A program made the translations under genes and the position numbers. Of a stretch of 37,374 nucleotides of DNA, positions 1 to 8,937 are shown in pieces. The stretch comes from Curtobacterium sp. UCD-KPL2560. Its GTDB lineage: Bacteria > Actinomycetota > Actinomycetes > Actinomycetales > Microbacteriaceae. The notes under the pieces were generated by a model, which searched no databases, had not been told where the DNA came from, and was given only the letters and a program-made list of their open reading frames with translations. The stretch spans positions 1 to 37,374 of the forward strand of contig NZ_MCIG01000022.1 of NCBI RefSeq assembly GCF_001705035.1. The letters run 5' to 3'. The stretch's first letter is position 1. The number at the start of each line of letters is the position of its first letter.

Positions 1-13
1 TGCCCGCCCACCG

Positions 14-54
14 GGCGGGAGGCGCGTGGTGGCCCCGACCCGCGCCTCCCGTCC
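14..54. repeat. REP-like hairpin, copy A
   Basis: This is an inverted repeat with arms CGGGAGGCGCG (16-26) and CGCGCCTCCCG (41-51) around a loop containing GTGGCCCC. It is the first member of a hairpin family that recurs in intergenic DNA of this window (5671-5820, 12187-12228, 24081-24178, 35207-35252, and a half copy near 20493). It lies upstream of the glucanase gene, so it probably marks the 3' end of a gene outside the window. The terminator role is inferred. Confidence 0.75.
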
Positions 55-214
55 GGCCCGGCCGCGCTCTCCGGACCAGACGCGACACTTCCTCGATCTC
101 GTGACCCGGGACGCTGACGGGCGCCGCCGCACTGCCGACAGGGACCCGCGACACCCGAGCGCGACCGTCGGCCGCGGCCCCCGCCGACACCCACCTCCCC
201 GGAAGGGACCCACC

Positions 215-3200
215 GTGGACGTCGTCCGCTCCTCCGTCGTCGCGCTCGTGGTCGGCGCGCTGACCCTCTCCGCCCTCGGCACCGCGAACCCGGCGACCGC
301 GGTACCCGGCGCTGCCGCGCCCGCACCCGCCGCACCCGCCGCCGCTGCTGCGCCCGCCGGGCCGCCCGCGGACGGCGTCCGCGTCGGCGCCGGCTCCTAC
401 GCCCCGACCCCGCCCGGGAGCCTGCCCGACATCGCGGACGTGCAGGCCACCGTCGACCAGCACCTGTACGTCGACCCGTCGCAGGCGGGCAAGCCGGTGC
501 CGACCAACCAGTGGTGGACCGACCTGCTCGTCAGCCGCTGGTCCGGCGACATGTGGGCCTACCCGTTCGTGTCGTCGAACAGCGCCGCGGGGACGAAGCT
601 CAGCTACCCGACCACCTGGAACGCCGACGGCACGGCCATGCGGCTCGACGCCCCGATCACCGTCGGCGCGACCGTCGAGCCGACCCCGGACGCCTCCGAC
701 CGGCTCCTCGCCGACTTCGAGGACGGCGTCCCCGCCGACTGGACCGCGACCGGCGACGCGTTCACGACGACCGCGACCGACACGGCACGCGGGCAGAGCG
801 CGGTCTCGGGGTGGCTCGGGAAGGGCTTCCTCGACTCCTTCACGGACGACGACGGCGACGGCGCGACGGGCACGCTCACCTCGCCCGCGTTCACGATCGA
901 CCGTTCGACGCTCGCGTTCCTCGTCGGCGGCGGTCGGCACCCCGACCACGAGGCGGTGCAGCTCCTGGTGGGCGGGCAGGTCGTCGAGCAGGCGACCGGC
1001 ACCGACAGCGAGGTGCTCCGGTGGGCGTCGTGGGACGTCTCGGCGCTCCGCGGCAGGACCGCGCAGCTCCGCGTGGTCGACGACCTGCGCGCCGGCTGGG
1101 CGCACGTCCTGCTCGACCAGGTGCTGCTGACCGACGCGCCCGACGGCCTCGCCGAGCGGTCCTCCACGACGTTCTCGGCGAAGGAGGCCGACGCCCTGCG
1201 GTGGGGCGACTGGAACGTCAGCTGGCGGATGCCCCAGGACGGCCCCGGCGGCCAGTCCGTCGACGTCACGAGCGTGCAGGGCTCGCCCTACGAGTGGTTC
1301 GAGTTCCACGGCGCGACCCCTCGGCTGACGCTGCAGCCCGGTGCGACGCTCACGGACGGCGACGGCGAGCGCCTGACCGGCACGATCACGGCCGACCGCT
1401 TCGAGATCCGCCAGGACGGGCACGTGTTCGGCGTGCACGCCCCGACCGGCACGACGTTCACCCGCACGGGCGACGTCCTGGACGCGTCCACGGGCACGCC
1501 CTACCTGGTGGTCAGCGCAGTGCCCGAGCACGGGCTGACGCTCGACGACCTGCACCGCACGGCGTTCGCGGTGCCGCGGGACACCACGATGGCCTACTCG
1601 TACGACCCCGCAGCCGGGCAGGTGGAGCAGCGCTGGTCGCTCCGCACCGACCTGCTGCAGGGCACCGACCACGACACCGTGCAGGGCTGGCTCCAGCACC
1701 AGTACGCCGAGTCGACGAACGACCTCCGCTTCACCGGGGCCACGTACGCGACGCCCCGGGGCACCATGCGCACCACCGTCGGGCACGACGGCTGGACGCT
1801 CCGCTACGCGTTCAGCGGGCTCACCCCGGTCGGCGCGGAACCCACGGCCACGGGCGACGACCCGTACCGCGAGGACGTCATGCGGCGGTACCTCGCCGAC
1901 TACGCCGCGAAGACCACCTACGGCGGGGACACCTACTGGGGCGGCAAGGACCTGCAGCAGCTCGGCGCGTACATGACGATCGCCGACCAGATCGGCGACG
2001 ACGCGGACGCCGAGCGGCTCCGGTCGACGCTCGAACGGGCGCTCACCGACTGGTACACGTACTCCGCGGGGGAGCGCGAGCACTTCTTCGCGATGTACCC
2101 GACGTGGAAGGCCCTGATCGGCTTCGGCGACTCGTACGGCTCGGCGCAGTTCAACGACAACCACTTCCACTACGGCTACTTCGCGCTCGCGACCGCGATG
2201 CTCGGTCGGGCCGACCCGGCGTGGGCCGAGCGCTACGGCGACATGGCCACCCTGGTCGCGAAGCAGTACGCGAACTGGGACCGCGACGACGCCCGCTTCC
2301 CGTACCTGCGGACGTTCGGCGTCTGGACCGGGCACTCGAACGCCGGCGGGGTCTCCTCGCCGGGCGGCAACAACCAGGAGTCGTCGTCCGAGGCGGTCCA
2401 GTCCGAGGCCGGGCTGTTCCTGCTCGGCACCGTCCTCGGCGACGAGGAGATGCAGGCCACCGGCGCGATGCAGTACGTCACCGAGCGGGCGGCCGTGCGG
2501 GACTACTACCAGAACGCGCACGGCAACCCCGCGTCGAAGGCGTACGACGGGAACGGCGCGTTCCCCGCGGCGTACCGGGCCGGGCAGGCGGGCATCCTGT
2601 TCGACTCCGGGCAGGCCGAGGCGACGTACTTCTCGGGCGACCCGGCCTGGATCTACGGCATCCAGTGGATGCCGACCGCCCCGTGGTTCGCGTACTTCGG
2701 GTGGGACCCGGACTTCTCGGCGTCGCTCATGCGGCAGATGATGCGCGCACGACCACAGGTCGTCGGACAGGACGGCGTGGTCGGCGGCAACGCGGGCCAC
2801 GTGCAGATGCTCACGAAGAAGTGGTGGGGCGTCGGCACCTACGGCGACGCCGTCATCACCCGGGACCGACCGGCGGCGATCCGCGAGCTGCAGGACGCCG
2901 TCCGCGCCGCCGAGCGGAACCACCCCGGGTACGTCACCGCCCGGACGGCCGCGAACCCGCTGTACGACCGCGCGACCGACACGCTGTACGTCTCGGTCGC
3001 CGAGGACGGCACCGTGGTGTTCCCGGACGCGTACTGGACGCCGGAGACCCTGCCAGCGGCCCTCGTGCCCGCCGAGCTCGACGGTCCGACCGCCGACCGG
3101 CAGCCCGCCGACTGGCCGGTGCGCTCGCCGCTGCTGTCCTTCCTGGTCACCGACTACCGGGCGGACACCGCGACGATCGACCGGCTGTACGGCGTCGACC

Positions 3201-5644
3201 TGACCGACCACCGCCCTGGTGTCGACACGGCCCACGCCGCGGCGGTGTTCAGCGACATGGGCGACGCCCTCGGCAACGTCGTGCTCGGCTTCCTCGCCCA
3301 GTACGACCCCGACACCTACGCCGACGTGCACGCGGCGCTCTGGGCGGAGCAGGACCCGGCCGTCACCGGGCAGTCGATGGCCGGCCTGGTCTACCACCAG
3401 GCGATGTCGAACCGCACCGTCGGCACCGAGGTCACCGACCGGCACACCTCGAACCCGCTCAGCCAGGTGTTCCGGGCCGCCGACGGCACGTACTCGTACG
3501 TGCTCGACAACATCGACGACGTCCAGCACACCTACGACGTCTACGAGGGGCAGCGCGTGATCGGGCAGATCGCGGTCCCGGCCCGGACGCAGATCACCTC
3601 GCACCTCGACGCCCGGCTGACCGAGGTCGCGGTCGCCCTCGACGGCGGCGCCAGGACGGTCGCCCCCGGGAGCACGGTGCACCTCACCGCGACCGGCACC
3701 GACCAGTACGGCGCGACCGTGCCGCTCGAGGGCGTGCGCTGGACCACGTCCTCGGGGACGATCGACGCCGACGGCACCCTGCACGCCGGCGCCGACCCGG
3801 TGGACGTCGCGACGGTGACGGCCACGGTCGGCTCCGTGCACGGCGAACACCGGTTCCGGGTGGCCCCGACGCCCGTGCTCACCGGCCTCACGGTGACCCC
3901 CGGCGTCGAGCGGCTCGTCGTCGGCACCCCGGTGACCTTCCGCGCCGAGGGGCACGACCAGTACGGCGACCCCGCCGCGCTGCCCGCCCCGCCGGTGTGG
4001 AGCACGACCGCGCCGGGTTCGGTCACCGCCGACGGCACCCTGACCACCACGGGACCGGGTGCCGGCTACCTGGTCGCCACCGTCGGTGCCGGACCGGCCA
4101 CGGTCGAGGGGACCGCGGTCGTGTCCTCGGTCGTCACGGTCCCCGTCGTCCCCGGCGTCCGGGCCACCGCGACCTCGACCGACGGCGGGAGCACGGCCGC
4201 GAGGGCCGTCGACGGTGACCGCTCCACCCGGTGGGAGAGCCGCCACGGTGTCGACGACGTCGACCTGGTGCTCGACCTCGGCGGTGCCCGCGACGTCGAC
4301 ACCGTGCAGGTGGACTGGGAGGCCGCGGCGGCCGCACGCTACGTCGTCCAGGTGGCCGACGCGGCGGACGGTCCCTGGCGCGACGTCCGCACGGTCGAGA
4401 AGACCGACGCCGCCGCCGACACCGTGCCCGTCGGGGCGACCGCCCGGTACGTCCGGCTGCACCTGACCGACCGGCTGACGCAGTACGGCTACTCGGTGTG
4501 GGAGGTCAGGGTCACCGGGACCCCCGCCGCGTCGGCCGTCACCGTGCGGGACCTGCTCGTGGCCCCGCGCAGCGCCACCGTCCGGTCCGGCGACACCGTC
4601 CGGCTCGCCGCGTACGGCTTCGACGCGGACGGCGCCGGCGGGCTGCTCGAGGGAGCGGCGCGCCCGACGTGGACCGTCGACACGGCGGACGGCAGCGGGA
4701 CCGCCGCGGACCCGGACGACGGGGCGACGGTCACCGATGCCGGGGTCGTCACCGCACCCCGTACCCCCGGCGCGACGATCACCGTCCGGGCGACCCGGGG
4801 AGAGGCCGCCGGCACCGCCGTGGTCCGCACGCTCGACGCCCCGGCCACCCCCGCGGTCGCCCGGGACGTCGCGGTCGGCAAGCCGGTGACGACCTCGTCG
4901 GACGAGCGGGGCGACCTGGCCGGCGACGCGGCCGTGGACGACGACGACACGACCCGCTGGTCGAGCGCCGCCCACGACGGCGAGGGGCTCACGGTCGACC
5001 TCGGCACGGTGCTGCCGCTCGACCGGGTCGAGGTCGCGTGGGAGGCGGCCTCGGCGGCGTCCGACCGCGTCCAGGTCCGCGACCGCGACACCGACCCGTG
5101 GCGCACGGTCGCGACCACGACCGCGGGGAGCGGCGGGACCGAGCGGCACGCCCTCGACGGGGTGCGCGGTCGGTACGTGCGGCTCGTCGCCGACACCAGG
5201 AACACGCGGTACGGCGTCTCGGTGTGGTCGTTCCGGGTGTTCTCCACCGAGGGCGCGCCGACACCCGACCTCGCCCGCCGCGCGACCGTGCGGTCATCGG
5301 GCGACGAGTCGGCCGGCACCCCGGCCCGCCTCGCCGTCGACGGCGACCCGGGGACGCGGTGGGCGAGCGAGCACGTCGACGACGCCCACCTCGACGTCGA
5401 CCTCGGTGCGGTGCACACGGTGCACGAGGCGACGATCCGGTGGGAGGCCGCGTACGGCCGCTCGTACCGGATCGAGGGCCGTGACGGCACGACGGGCGCG
5501 TGGACGACGGTCGCGACGGTGACCGACGGCGACGGCGGCGCCGACCGGGTCGCGCTGCACGGCTCGTGGCGGACGCTGCGGCTGCAGGGCGTCGAACGGG
5601 GCACGCCGTACGGGTACTCGCTGTACGCGCTCGAGGTGCGCTGA
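215..5644 (+). CDS. Secreted GH81 endo-1,3-beta-glucanase with Ig-like and F5/8C (CBM32-like) domains
   Basis: The product is a 1809-residue exported enzyme predicted to hydrolyse beta-1,3-glucans such as laminarin or fungal wall glucan. I chose the GTG at 215 because GGAAGGGA (201-208) precedes it and a signal peptide follows at once (VVALVVGALTLSALG, then Ala/Pro-rich sequence). GH81 hallmarks are NQWWTDLL near the start, DNHFHYGYF with Asp648 as candidate acid, and GGNNQESSSEA with Glu722 and Glu726 as candidate base. A jelly-roll-like module (about residues 165-308, with FLVGGGRHP) interrupts the N-terminal beta-sandwich part. After about residue 1130 come bacterial Ig-like repeats and three F5/8 type C domains with the DGDxxTRW signature, likely glycan-binding. 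The gene stands alone and ends in a hairpin array. Family assignment is confident; substrate is inferred from the family. Confidence 0.93.
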   Translation: MDVVRSSVVALVVGALTLSALGTANPATAVPGAAAPAPAAPAAAAAPAGPPADGVRVGAGSYAPTPPGSLPDIADVQATVDQHLYVDPSQAGKPVPTNQWWTDLLVSRWSGDMWAYPFVSSNSAAGTKLSYPTTWNADGTAMRLDAPITVGATVEPTPDASDRLLADFEDGVPADWTATGDAFTTTATDTARGQSAVSGWLGKGFLDSFTDDDGDGATGTLTSPAFTIDRSTLAFLVGGGRHPDHEAVQLLVGGQVVEQATGTDSEVLRWASWDVSALRGRTAQLRVVDDLRAGWAHVLLDQVLLTDAPDGLAERSSTTFSAKEADALRWGDWNVSWRMPQDGPGGQSVDVTSVQGSPYEWFEFHGATPRLTLQPGATLTDGDGERLTGTITADRFEIRQDGHVFGVHAPTGTTFTRTGDVLDASTGTPYLVVSAVPEHGLTLDDLHRTAFAVPRDTTMAYSYDPAAGQVEQRWSLRTDLLQGTDHDTVQGWLQHQYAESTNDLRFTGATYATPRGTMRTTVGHDGWTLRYAFSGLTPVGAEPTATGDDPYREDVMRRYLADYAAKTTYGGDTYWGGKDLQQLGAYMTIADQIGDDADAERLRSTLERALTDWYTYSAGEREHFFAMYPTWKALIGFGDSYGSAQFNDNHFHYGYFALATAMLGRADPAWAERYGDMATLVAKQYANWDRDDARFPYLRTFGVWTGHSNAGGVSSPGGNNQESSSEAVQSEAGLFLLGTVLGDEEMQATGAMQYVTERAAVRDYYQNAHGNPASKAYDGNGAFPAAYRAGQAGILFDSGQAEATYFSGDPAWIYGIQWMPTAPWFAYFGWDPDFSASLMRQMMRARPQVVGQDGVVGGNAGHVQMLTKKWWGVGTYGDAVITRDRPAAIRELQDAVRAAERNHPGYVTARTAANPLYDRATDTLYVSVAEDGTVVFPDAYWTPETLPAALVPAELDGPTADRQPADWPVRSPLLSFLVTDYRADTATIDRLYGVDLTDHRPGVDTAHAAAVFSDMGDALGNVVLGFLAQYDPDTYADVHAALWAEQDPAVTGQSMAGLVYHQAMSNRTVGTEVTDRHTSNPLSQVFRAADGTYSYVLDNIDDVQHTYDVYEGQRVIGQIAVPARTQITSHLDARLTEVAVALDGGARTVAPGSTVHLTATGTDQYGATVPLEGVRWTTSSGTIDADGTLHAGADPVDVATVTATVGSVHGEHRFRVAPTPVLTGLTVTPGVERLVVGTPVTFRAEGHDQYGDPAALPAPPVWSTTAPGSVTADGTLTTTGPGAGYLVATVGAGPATVEGTAVVSSVVTVPVVPGVRATATSTDGGSTAARAVDGDRSTRWESRHGVDDVDLVLDLGGARDVDTVQVDWEAAAAARYVVQVADAADGPWRDVRTVEKTDAAADTVPVGATARYVRLHLTDRLTQYGYSVWEVRVTGTPAASAVTVRDLLVAPRSATVRSGDTVRLAAYGFDADGAGGLLEGAARPTWTVDTADGSGTAADPDDGATVTDAGVVTAPRTPGATITVRATRGEAAGTAVVRTLDAPATPAVARDVAVGKPVTTSSDERGDLAGDAAVDDDDTTRWSSAAHDGEGLTVDLGTVLPLDRVEVAWEAASAASDRVQVRDRDTDPWRTVATTTAGSGGTERHALDGVRGRYVRLVADTRNTRYGVSVWSFRVFSTEGAPTPDLARRATVRSSGDESAGTPARLAVDGDPGTRWASEHVDDAHLDVDLGAVHTVHEATIRWEAAYGRSYRIEGRDGTTGAWTTVATVTDGDGGADRVALHGSWRTLRLQGVERGTPYGYSLYALEVR

Positions 5645-5670
5645 CCCCGCGGTCGGCACCGCGTCGAGGC

Positions 5671-5820
5671 GGACGGGAGGCGCGTGGCGGCCCCGGTGCG
5701 CGCCTCCCGTCGTCCCCACGTGCCGGACGGGAGGCTCGTGGCGGCCCCGCACCGTGCCTCCCGTCGTGCGCACGGGTTGGACGGGAGGCTCGTGGCGGCC
5801 CCGCACCGTGCCTCCCGTAC
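5671..5820. repeat. Tandem array of three REP-like hairpins, copies B1-B3
   Basis: Three copies of ACGGGAGGC(G/T)CGTGGCGGCCCCG...GCCTCCCGT begin at 5673, 5727 and 5781, an exact 54-base period. Each can fold through ACGGGAGGC with GCCTCCCGT. The array lies between the 3' ends of the convergent GH81 gene and the 116-residue protein gene, so it could terminate transcription from both sides. B2 and B3 are almost identical, which suggests recent duplication. Confidence 0.85.
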
Positions 5821-5835
5821 GCCGTCGTGACGGCG

Positions 5836-6186
5836 TCAGCCCGCCGCGTCCGCGCCGAACGCGTCGCCCGCGGTGACCGGCGAGCCGTCCCAGACGACCG
5901 CACCGCAGGACCGCGCGGCACCGACCGCGTCGGGGCCGAGCCGCGAGGCGTCGCAGACCACCCGGACCCCGAGTGCCCGGCAGATCCGCACCACCGAACC
6001 GACCGCGGCCGCGTCGACCACCCCCGGATCCGCCAGCAGGAGCACGTGCGGCGGCGGTGAGAACTCCCGCAGCGCGGCACCCCAGCTCACCGCGTGCAGG
6101 AGCCGGCTGCCATACTCCGATGGGACGAGCCACTCGTAGCGGTCGCCGACCGGGTGCGCGTCCACGACCACCAGCGTGCCGCTCAC
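5836..6186 (-). CDS. Small protein of unknown function (116 aa)
   Basis: The product is a 116-residue soluble protein that I cannot assign. It starts at GTG (6186) with GGGGGAG four bases upstream and is divergent from the response regulator at 6219, with only 32 bases between starts. The pattern of hydrophobic stretches (HVLLLADPG, AAVGSVVRICRALGVRVVCDAS, GAVVWDG) suggests an alternating alpha/beta fold. A STAS-like fold is conceivable, because a D/A-rich turn after a buried strand is followed by an amphipathic helix, but no decisive motif is present. Position suggests co-regulation with the adjacent two-component genes. It ends at the hairpin array shared with GH81. Confidence 0.7.
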   Translation of the reverse strand: MSGTLVVVDAHPVGDRYEWLVPSEYGSRLLHAVSWGAALREFSPPPHVLLLADPGVVDAAAVGSVVRICRALGVRVVCDASRLGPDAVGAARSCGAVVWDGSPVTAGDAFGADAAG

Positions 6187-6218
6187 GGGGCTCCCCCGTG
6201 TCGGGGGAGGGGACCAGC

Positions 6219-7214
6219 ATGACCGACACCGACCAGGACCGACGGGTCGCGGTGGTGATCGAGGACGACCTCGACATCCGCTACCTGCTCGAGCAGGTGC
6301 TCACGCAGGCCGGCTACTCCACCGTCAGCACCGGGAACGGCGAGGACGGCGTCCGCGCGGTCCTCGCGCACGAGCCGGTCGTGACGACCCTGGACGTGTC
6401 GCTGCCGGGGATCGACGGCTTCGAGGTGGCCCGACGCATCCGGGCGTCGAGCAGCACCTACATCGTGATGATCTCGGCGATGGGCGACGAGATCGACGTG
6501 CTGCAGGGCCTGGAGGCCGGCGCCGACGACTACATCGTCAAGCCGTTCCGGCCGCGCGAGCTCCGCGCGCGGCTCGGGGCGATGCTCCGCCGACCGCGCA
6601 CGGTCGTCGAGATCGACGGCTCCGCGCCTGCGGTCCGCGCGGTCGGTGCCGCGACACCGACCGCCGGGGCGCTCGCCGCGGGCGTCGGTGCGGCGACCCC
6701 GGTGTCGCCGGTCGGGTCCGCCCCGGTCGCACCCGAGTGGGTCCCCGCCGCCGCGCCCGCCGTCGAGGCCGCTCCTGCCGAGCGGGTACCGGACCGGGGT
6801 GCCGAGGCCGCGGGGGCCGTCGTGCCGACCGTCCCGGCGGCGGTCACCCCGGCGCAGGACGAGGGCACGTGGGTCCGGCACAACGGCCTCGCGATCGACC
6901 CGGAGGCGCGGCTCGTCCAGGTGGACGGCACGCCCGTCGAGCTGACCAAGACCGAGTTCGACCTGATCGCCACGCTCGTCGACTCCCGGCGTCGCGTGCG
7001 GTCGAAGGCGGACCTGGCGCTCGCGATCCGGAACGACGCGTACGTCACCACGCACTACATCGGCGACGCCGACCGCCGTGCGGTCGAGGTGCACATGGCC
7101 AACCTGCGCCGCAAGCTCGCCGACGACCCGAACGCGCCACGCTTCGTCGTGACGGTCCGGGGCGTCGGGTACCGCCTGACGGGCCCCGGGGACCCGGGGT
7201 ACGTCGCGGAGTAG
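6219..7214 (+). CDS. OmpR/PhoB-family response regulator with long Ala/Pro linker
   Basis: The product is a 331-residue DNA-binding response regulator. The receiver domain (about 10-125) keeps the acidic pair Asp16/Asp17, phospho-acceptor Asp59 (LDVSLPG), Ser86 and Lys108 (VKPFRP). The C-terminal winged helix (about 225-325) has TKTEFDLIATL and the terminal VRGVGYRLTG typical of the OmpR group. An unusually long Ala/Pro/Val linker of about 90 residues joins them; family linkers are usually short. The start is ATG 6219 after GGGGGAGGGGA. The likely partner is the histidine kinase at 9627-11231, encoded on the other strand beyond the glycosyltransferase. Convergence onto the glycosyltransferase gene (18-base gap) suggests it controls that polysaccharide cluster, which is inferred. 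Confidence 0.92.
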   Translation: MTDTDQDRRVAVVIEDDLDIRYLLEQVLTQAGYSTVSTGNGEDGVRAVLAHEPVVTTLDVSLPGIDGFEVARRIRASSSTYIVMISAMGDEIDVLQGLEAGADDYIVKPFRPRELRARLGAMLRRPRTVVEIDGSAPAVRAVGAATPTAGALAAGVGAATPVSPVGSAPVAPEWVPAAAPAVEAAPAERVPDRGAEAAGAVVPTVPAAVTPAQDEGTWVRHNGLAIDPEARLVQVDGTPVELTKTEFDLIATLVDSRRRVRSKADLALAIRNDAYVTTHYIGDADRRAVEVHMANLRRKLADDPNAPRFVVTVRGVGYRLTGPGDPGYVAE

Positions 7215-7232
7215 GGCGCAGGGCGGCACCCG

Positions 7233-8720
7233 TCAGACCTTGTACCCGAACTGGCGGCGGAGCAGCTTGCCGACCATCCCGAGGGTCTGCAGTGCCGTGA
7301 TGACGGCGAGGACGGGCCAGCCGGAGCCCAGGATGCGCGCCTGCGTCACGACGTCGAGCTGCAGCCAGCCGAACACGGCGGCGGCCATCACGAGCAGGAC
7401 GATCACGACCGGGGCGAGGTGGGCGTTGCCCGAACCGCGCTCGGCCTTGGCCTGCTCGGCCCAGTTGTCGGTCTGCTTCTTGCTGCCGAAGCGGGTCCAC
7501 GCGCGCAGGAAGTGGCCGAGCCGGATCCACATGTAGACCTCGGCGGGCACGAGCAGCAGGGCGAACAGGACGTCCCGCCAGGTGCGGTGCTTCATGGACG
7601 CGACGACGCGCAGGTTCAGCGCGACCGCGACGACCGGCGGGACGAGCCAGAGCGGGCTGAAGACGAAGGCGTGGATCGACAGGGACGCCACGAGCAGCAG
7701 GACGAACAGCACCCGGGTGAGGAAGTTCATCGCCATCGACGCGTGCTCGAGCCACCGCAGCCGCAGGTTCGGGTGGAACGGCTGCCCCTTCGTGTCGCCG
7801 CGCTGGCCAGGCCACATGAGCTCGATGGCGCCGAAGTTCCACTTGACCTGCTGGGCGTCGAGGCCGCGGAGGGTGTGCATGCCGCCGACGTCGGCGCGGG
7901 CACGGGCGCTGATCTTCGTCAGGTAGCCGGCGCTCTTCACCTGGAGCGACAGGAGCGAGTCCTCGACCTCGCTGTCCTTCACCCACGGGGAGCCCTGGTG
8001 GTTCGCCTCCATGACCTCGTGCAGGGCGCGCATCGAGAAGATCGAGAACTGCCCGCCGAGCACCGCCATGTTCCGGCCCTTGAGCATGTTCTGCATGTTG
8101 AACGCGGCGAACTGGGCGCGCTGTCCGGCGATGAGGAAGCGGGGGACGACGCCGCGGAAGGGACGGTCGTCGATCGAGTAGATCGCGGAGATGCCCCCGA
8201 TGCGCGCGTCCGAGACGATCTCCTGCGCGAGCCACTCGACGGCCTCGGGGTCGGCCGTGGTGTCGCCGTCGACGCCGAGCATGTAGTCGCAGCCCTCGAT
8301 GAGGCTGAAGCCGTAGTTGAGCGCACCGACCTTCTTGTCCGCGTTCTCGCCGATGTCGTGCACGTAGACCTCGGTGCGCTGTTCGACCCCGTCGCGCTCG
8401 ACGCGGTGCGGGCCGGCGAACTCGGCGGCGACGTCGAAGGAGCGGTCGGTCGTGTTGTTGATGACGACGTGCACGACGTCGGGCAGGCGGGTCTGCTCGA
8501 GCAGGGAGCGGAGGACCGCGCCGATGGTCTCCTCCTCGTTGTACGCGGGGATGACGCAGCCGATCGACGGGCGGTACTCGGGGAGGGCGTCGAGGTCGTC
8601 CATGACCGACGCGGCCAGCTCGGGGTCGTGGCGGCGGGTGTACCGGAGTCGCTCCTCGGCGGAGGGCGAGGTGCGGACGGGGGTGGAGGCTGCGGTGCCG
8701 GCGGTCTGCGTCGTGGACAA
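7233..8720 (-). CDS. Membrane-bound family 2 glycosyltransferase
   Basis: This 495-residue processive-type glycosyltransferase probably polymerises a surface or secreted polysaccharide from nucleotide sugars. The cytoplasmic GT2 domain begins near residue 52 (IPAYNEEET, 57-65). It has DGD at 151-153 for metal and nucleotide binding, an acidic EVEDS segment, and Q290-Q-V-K-W294 in place of the usual QxxRW. Four to five membrane segments follow (for example NFLTRVLFVLLLVASLSI and VVIVLLVMAAAVFGWL). The start is a TTG at 8720 with AGGAG seven bases upstream; no better ATG or GTG exists. It is the last gene of a minus-strand set after the histidine kinase and the GGDEF-like membrane protein, separated from the latter by a GC-rich tandem repeat. 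The polymer product is unknown. Confidence 0.9.
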   Translation of the reverse strand: MSTTQTAGTAASTPVRTSPSAEERLRYTRRHDPELAASVMDDLDALPEYRPSIGCVIPAYNEEETIGAVLRSLLEQTRLPDVVHVVINNTTDRSFDVAAEFAGPHRVERDGVEQRTEVYVHDIGENADKKVGALNYGFSLIEGCDYMLGVDGDTTADPEAVEWLAQEIVSDARIGGISAIYSIDDRPFRGVVPRFLIAGQRAQFAAFNMQNMLKGRNMAVLGGQFSIFSMRALHEVMEANHQGSPWVKDSEVEDSLLSLQVKSAGYLTKISARARADVGGMHTLRGLDAQQVKWNFGAIELMWPGQRGDTKGQPFHPNLRLRWLEHASMAMNFLTRVLFVLLLVASLSIHAFVFSPLWLVPPVVAVALNLRVVASMKHRTWRDVLFALLLVPAEVYMWIRLGHFLRAWTRFGSKKQTDNWAEQAKAERGSGNAHLAPVVIVLLVMAAAVFGWLQLDVVTQARILGSGWPVLAVITALQTLGMVGKLLRRQFGYKV

Positions 8721-8857
8721 CGTGGGGCTCCTGATCGTTCGGGTCTCGATGCGGTTGCAACGAGTCTCCGACGACGGCCTCTGGTGCGGCGCGGGTCCGG
8801 CGCAGCGGATGCTCAAGATCCGCTCTGGACCGTCCCGCGCGGCCCGGCCTGTGGCCC

Positions 8858-8932
8858 GGTGCGCGGCCCAGCGATCCGCGGCCCGGCGGTGCGCGGCCCG
8901 GCGACGCGTGGCCGGGCGGCGCGCGGCCCGGC
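8858..8932. repeat. 15-bp tandem repeat, five units
   Basis: On the minus strand five 15-base units resembling GCCGGGCCGCGCACC follow each other directly, the first five bases after the stop codon of the GGDEF-like gene. Units differ at one to four positions. The repeat fills most of the 217-base gap before the glycosyltransferase start, a place where it could act as attenuator, terminator or spacer. The rest of the gap (8721-8857) shows only the glycosyltransferase ribosome-binding site. Confidence 0.75.
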
Positions 8933-8937
8933 AGCGC

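Noticed and set aside
26..214. Upstream in-frame start that would extend GH81 by 63 residues
   Set aside because: The extension is Arg/Pro-rich, overlaps hairpin copy A and would bury the signal peptide; the GTG at 215 has a good ribosome-binding site.
5671..5820. CRISPR array
   Set aside because: The 54-base periodic units are hairpins with no unique spacers and only three copies; no cas genes are near.
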